NCBI RefSeq assembly: GCF_016765655.2
Contig: NZ_CP086106.1
Coordinates: forward strand, 6,160,501-6,224,500
Reading direction: 5' to 3'
Length of the DNA stretch: 64,000 nucleotides
DNA from: Skermanella mucosa
GTDB lineage: Bacteria; Pseudomonadota; Alphaproteobacteria; Azospirillales; Azospirillaceae
Numbering within the stretch: position 1 is the stretch's first letter; each line of letters starts with the position of its first letter. The position numbers and the translations under genes were made by a program. The notes below the pieces were generated by a model, which saw nothing but the letters and a program-made list of their open reading frames with translations, had not been told where the DNA came from and did not search any database. Shown here in pieces: positions 61,751-64,000 of the stretch.

Positions 61751-62092
61751 TCAGGGCTGCTCGACGATCACGGTGAAGGGGTCCGGGCAGCGGGCCGCCG
61801 GCCGCATCGCCGCCGCCGGCGTCAGGGCGGCGGCCTCACCGGCGGAACAGGCCAGCGCGAAGGCCGAGTCGCCGATCCCGGGCGGAGTATCCCAGGCTCC
61901 GGGCGGCGGAAGCAACCGCTGTTCGACGCCGACCTGGGGCGCGCGGTCCGGGCGCGGGCGCCCGTCGTCGCGGCCCGGGGGCGCCGTGAAGCTTCGCAAC
62001 TCCGGCTTGGATGCCGCCTGGGCGGTCCAGCCGGGGAGGGACGCGATGACCAGGGTCGCCAAGGCGGCCGCGATGCGGATTGCGGGGATCAT
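61751..62092 (-). CDS. small secreted protein of unknown function
   Basis: A 113-residue protein with a Sec signal (AIRIAAALATLVIASLPGW, cleavage after TAQAA about residue 30), then a Pro/Arg-rich mature part with two Cys (FALACSAGEAA and AARCPDPFTV). ATG 62092 lies five bases after the stop of the MarR gene; the longer frame to 62260 runs through that gene in another frame. No family recognised. Confidence 0.65.
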   Translation of the reverse strand: MIPAIRIAAALATLVIASLPGWTAQAASKPELRSFTAPPGRDDGRPRPDRAPQVGVEQRLLPPPGAWDTPPGIGDSAFALACSAGEAAALTPAAAMRPAARCPDPFTVIVEQP

Positions 62093-62097
62093 CACGG

Positions 62098-62466
62098 TCA
62101 CGCGGACTTCGCGCGCCGCGCCTCGCGGTTCATGAGGTCGCGAAGAGTCGCGATCAGCGCGTGGCCCTTGGGCGTCAGGGAGATGATCTTGCGCCGACGC
62201 TCGCGCGGGTCCTCCTCCGCCTGGACGAGGTCGAGCCCCGGCTTGCCGAAGCTGTGCCATTTGCTCAGCGCCGCGACGTTGCGCGACGCCGAGGACTGGG
62301 CGATGCCGAGGCGTTCCGCCAGCTCCCGCATGGAGATGCCCTCGTTCTCCGCCAGGGTCAGGAACGACAGGGCATACTGGATCGGCAGGTCGGGATCGAG
62401 CTTGCGGAACTCCTCCAGCACCCGCGTCAGCGAGGTGATCTCGTCATGTCGGACGGCTCCCGCCAT
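62098..62466 (-). CDS. MarR-family transcriptional regulator
   Basis: A 122-residue winged-helix regulator. Helices: VLEEFRKLDPDLPIQYALSFL (in parts), the HTH MRELAERLGIAQSSASRNVAAL (in parts; about 50-70), and wing KIISLTPKGHALIATL. Effector unknown. Two inverted repeats at 62843-62882 and 63074-63097 in the same cluster are possible targets. It overlaps the 75-residue gene upstream by 23 bases. Confidence 0.88.
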   Translation of the reverse strand: MAGAVRHDEITSLTRVLEEFRKLDPDLPIQYALSFLTLAENEGISMRELAERLGIAQSSASRNVAALSKWHSFGKPGLDLVQAEEDPRERRRKIISLTPKGHALIATLRDLMNREARRAKSA

Positions 62467-62671
62467 TCAGGACTCCCCGCGATGTTCCGGCCTTTCCGGG
62501 CGACCATCGCGCCGGTGTGTAGATCGCGTGCCAGCGGCCGAGCCAGAGCAGAAGCTCGCCGCGCTCGCGCCGGACCTCGATCCAGGTGCCGGGCCAGGCG
62601 CCGGGCCGGGTCCAGCGGGCATATTCCACATAGAGCTTAGGTCCGCGCTTCAGCGTCAGGTAGATCGGCAT
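62444..62671 (-). CDS. hypothetical 75-residue protein
   Basis: Begins MPIYLTLKRGPKLYVEYARW and is rich in Trp and Arg (WTRPGAWPGTW, LLLWLGRWHAIY), with a plausible beta-strand pattern. Its stop lies 23 bases inside the MarR gene, a coupling that supports a real gene. A CGGGTGTCGAG leader precedes the start. Codon use resembles that of neighbours. No family recognised. Confidence 0.5.
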   Translation of the reverse strand: MPIYLTLKRGPKLYVEYARWTRPGAWPGTWIEVRRERGELLLWLGRWHAIYTPARWSPGKAGTSRGVLNGGSRPT

Positions 62672-62807
62672 CTCGACACCCGGGAGATCTCAAGGATTCG
62701 AAGAGGACTGCGTCGGTCGCGGCGACCATGCCGGCCGGCTTGTTCATCGAGGCGGTAGCCTGACGGTAAAATCCGCTTTGGCGGGTGCTTCGGTGAATGG
62801 CGAGCAT
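62637..62807 (-). CDS. hypothetical 56-residue protein
   Basis: Starts MLAIHRSTRQSGFYRQATASM, preceded by a good GAGGAG Shine-Dalgarno about eight bases upstream. The 3' end overlaps the 75-residue gene by 35 bases, which is more than usual and lowers confidence. The frame is open upstream without a better start. No family recognised. Confidence 0.4.
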   Translation of the reverse strand: MLAIHRSTRQSGFYRQATASMNKPAGMVAATDAVLFESLRSPGCRDADLPDAEART

Positions 62808-62842
62808 GGATCGTCTCCTCGGGTATCGGTGCGTCGGATGGA

Positions 62843-62882
62843 CGCTTGCATCTATCGCCGAACTCCGGGATAGATGCAAGCG
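62843..62882. repeat. 14-bp perfect inverted repeat (possible operator)
   Basis: Arms CGCTTGCATCTATC (62843-62856) and GATAGATGCAAGCG (62869-62882) with a 12-base spacer lie directly after the DUF1127-like gene and 36 bases before the start of the 56-residue gene. No T-run follows on either strand, so an operator is more likely than a terminator. The binding protein is unknown; the nearby MarR protein is a candidate. Confidence 0.55.
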
Positions 62883-62883
62883 C

Positions 62884-63039
62884 TTAAATCTTCCGACCTC
62901 GGATGCGTTCGAGCGTCAAAACGGGATCTTCGGCCATCAAGCCGATGTCCTTCTTCACATGGTCGGGCAGGTGATGAAGCGTCGCCGCCGTCCCCGCCTC
63001 GCGCCACAGGCGCAGCAGGGCGCGCAGAATGCCAAGCAT
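62884..63039 (-). CDS. DUF1127-like small protein
   Basis: A 51-residue protein: MLGILRALLRLWREAGTAAT, then LHHLPDHVKKDIGLMAEDP and a basic end. The L-x-D-h-x-x-D-I-G-L pattern is that of DUF1127/YjiS small proteins, several of which affect phosphate uptake, carbon metabolism or RNA turnover in alphaproteobacteria. GGAGG lies ten bases before the start at 63039. A palindrome at 63074-63097 is just upstream. Confidence 0.7.
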   Translation of the reverse strand: MLGILRALLRLWREAGTAATLHHLPDHVKKDIGLMAEDPVLTLERIRGRKI

Positions 63040-63073
63040 GGCCGTATCCTCCGGTAGATCAGTGCAGAGGTGC

Positions 63074-63097
63074 AATACATCCGCTATCGGATGTATT
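63074..63097. promoter_or_regulatory. palindromic operator candidate upstream of DUF1127-like gene
   Basis: AATACATCCG (63074-63083) and CGGATGTATT (63088-63097) form a perfect 10-bp inverted repeat with a 4-base centre, 35 bases before the DUF1127-like start on the minus strand. Size and symmetry fit a dimeric TetR- or MarR-type operator. Regulator unknown. Confidence 0.55.
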
Positions 63098-63176
63098 TTG
63101 TCAACGGTCATGACGATCGGGCACCGGCCATACGGGGCCACCGGCGGGAAGCGGCTTCCCGCCGGCAGGACCGATG

Positions 63177-64000
63177 CTATTTCACGAGCCCCAGGTCGGT
63201 CAGGGTGCCCTCGATCTGGGTGCGCTCCGTCTTCAGGAACTCGGCGAACTTCTCCGAGGGAAGGTAAAGGTCGATCCAGCCGCGCTGCTTGGCCAGGTCC
63301 TTCCATTCGGCGCTGGACGTCACCTTGGTCATCAGCGCGTCATACTCCTTCAGCTCCGCAGGCTTCAGGTTGCCGGGAGCGAAGATGCCGCGCCAATTGA
63401 CGAATTCCAGGTCGATGCCCTGTTCCTTCAGGGTCGGCGTGTCGACTCCGGGCAGCCGCTCGGGCGACGAGACGGCCAGCGCCCGCAGCTTGCCGGCCTG
63501 GATCTGCGGCGCGAACTCGTTGTAGCCGCTGACCGCCGTGGTGATATGCCCGCCCAGCACCGCGGCCAGCACCTCGCCGCCGCCGGCCGTCGCGACATAG
63601 TTCACCTTGGACGGCTCGACGCCGGCTTCCTTGGCGATCAGCCCGGCCAGGATCTGGTCGCTGCCGCCGGCCGACCCGCCGCCCCAGGACACCGATCCGG
63701 GTTCGGCCTTCAGCTTGGCGAGCAGGTCGTCGAGCGACTTCAGCGGGCTGTCCACCGGAACCACCACCGCGGAATATTCGCCGGTCAGCCGGGCCAGCGG
63801 GGTCACCTGGTCGAGCGTCACCGCCGATTTGTTGGTAATGATCGCCCCCAGCATGATCTGGCCGCCGACCAGCAGGGTCGGCGTCCGCTTCCTGCCGGTG
63901 ACGAACTGCGCCAAGCCGATGGTGCCGCCCGCGCCGGGGACGTTCACGACCTGGACGTTCGGGACCAGCTTCTGGTTCTGAAGCACCTGCTGGACCGTGC
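63177..64000 (-). CDS. tripartite tricarboxylate transporter substrate-binding protein (TctC/Bug), 5' end missing
   Basis: The last 274 codons or so of a periplasmic Bug-family receptor; the start lies beyond the window. Visible: VVNVPGAGGTIGLAQFV (family P-G-A-G-G motif), SAVVVPVDSPLKSLDDLLAKLKAEPGSVSWGGGSAGGSDQI (in parts) and NWRGIFAPGNL near the end. Relatives bind dicarboxylates, tricarboxylates or aromatic acids. No tctA or tctB gene is in the window. Ligand unknown. Confidence 0.9.
   Translation of the reverse strand, partial: TVQQVLQNQKLVPNVQVVNVPGAGGTIGLAQFVTGRKRTPTLLVGGQIMLGAIITNKSAVTLDQVTPLARLTGEYSAVVVPVDSPLKSLDDLLAKLKAEPGSVSWGGGSAGGSDQILAGLIAKEAGVEPSKVNYVATAGGGEVLAAVLGGHITTAVSGYNEFAPQIQAGKLRALAVSSPERLPGVDTPTLKEQGIDLEFVNWRGIFAPGNLKPAELKEYDALMTKVTSSAEWKDLAKQRGWIDLYLPSEKFAEFLKTERTQIEGTLTDLGLVK

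Noticed and set aside
1-64000. CRISPR arrays, prophage or integron structures
   Set aside because: No regularly spaced direct repeats, cas genes, integrase or phage structural genes were seen; the only mobile DNA recognised is the group II introns and palindromic repeats.

Overview
This window is chromosomal DNA of a GC-rich alphaproteobacterium. Gene order and protein character point to Rhodospirillales, probably Azospirillaceae (Skermanella/Azospirillum-like); the genus is an inference. It covers the replication-origin neighbourhood. parB-parA-rsmG-mnmG-mnmE lies at 18.9-26.7 kb with three perfect or near-perfect parS sites (21177, 25353, 31848). The hemJ-hemH-hemE | ppsR-maf-aroE-coaE-dnaQ block lies at 44.9-51.7 kb. 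The gene-free 440 bp between hemE and ppsR carries DnaA-box-like motifs and five GANTC sites, so it is very probably oriC, as at the hemE/RP001 junction of Caulobacter and Rickettsia.

Layout. 0-2.4 kb: end of a peptide-type ABC transporter, a metallo-beta-lactamase-fold hydrolase and a DUF3072 protein. 2.5-4.4 kb: a complete 1900-bp group II intron, antisense to its neighbours, followed at once by a candidate CtrA-box promoter and a terminator that could frame a small RNA of about 75 nt. 4.5-9.5 kb: a PAP2 phosphatase, a three-gene polyprenyl-phosphate sugar/lipid glycosylation set, an OmpR-type response regulator and a DUF427 protein. 9.6-16.1 kb: tRNA-Leu(CAG), then two divergent transcription units encoding paralogues of flavin/pterin enzymes (GTP cyclohydrolase II, RibD-type reductase, a degenerate 6-pyruvoyltetrahydropterin-synthase-like protein, a zinc-less MDR dehydrogenase) with a glycosyltransferase, a methyltransferase and a CDP-alcohol phosphatidyltransferase. 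This looks like a dedicated and possibly undescribed GTP-derived pathway. 16.2-18.8 kb: bactofilin, an EI24 membrane protein and a PfkB kinase.

18.9-27.3 kb: the partition and tRNA-modification genes. A second copy of the same group II intron interrupts a palindromic repeat between mnmG and mnmE. 27.5-31.9 kb: a DUF255 protein, a methylguanine methyltransferase, a dienelactone hydrolase and a quinone oxidoreductase. 31.9-40.3 kb: a lipoprotein, an XRE regulator, a Smr protein, the lutABC lactate-oxidation operon, mltA, a Tim44-like protein, fxsA, a histidine phosphatase and secB. 40.4-44.9 kb: rho and a P-type ATPase. 44.9-56.5 kb: haem genes, oriC, the ppsR-dnaQ operon, a metallophosphoesterase, a Phd/PemK-type toxin-antitoxin pair, hslVU and a lipoprotein serine protease. 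56.7-60.9 kb: a his operon (hisB-hisH-GNAT-hisA-hisF-hisE-HIT). 60.9-64 kb: an inositol-monophosphatase-family enzyme, a MarR regulator, several very small genes with palindromes between them, and the 3' part of a TctC-type binding protein.

All calls come from reading the sequence and remembered family motifs; no database search was run. Start codons were moved from the longest frame where overlap, Shine-Dalgarno match or family length argued for it.
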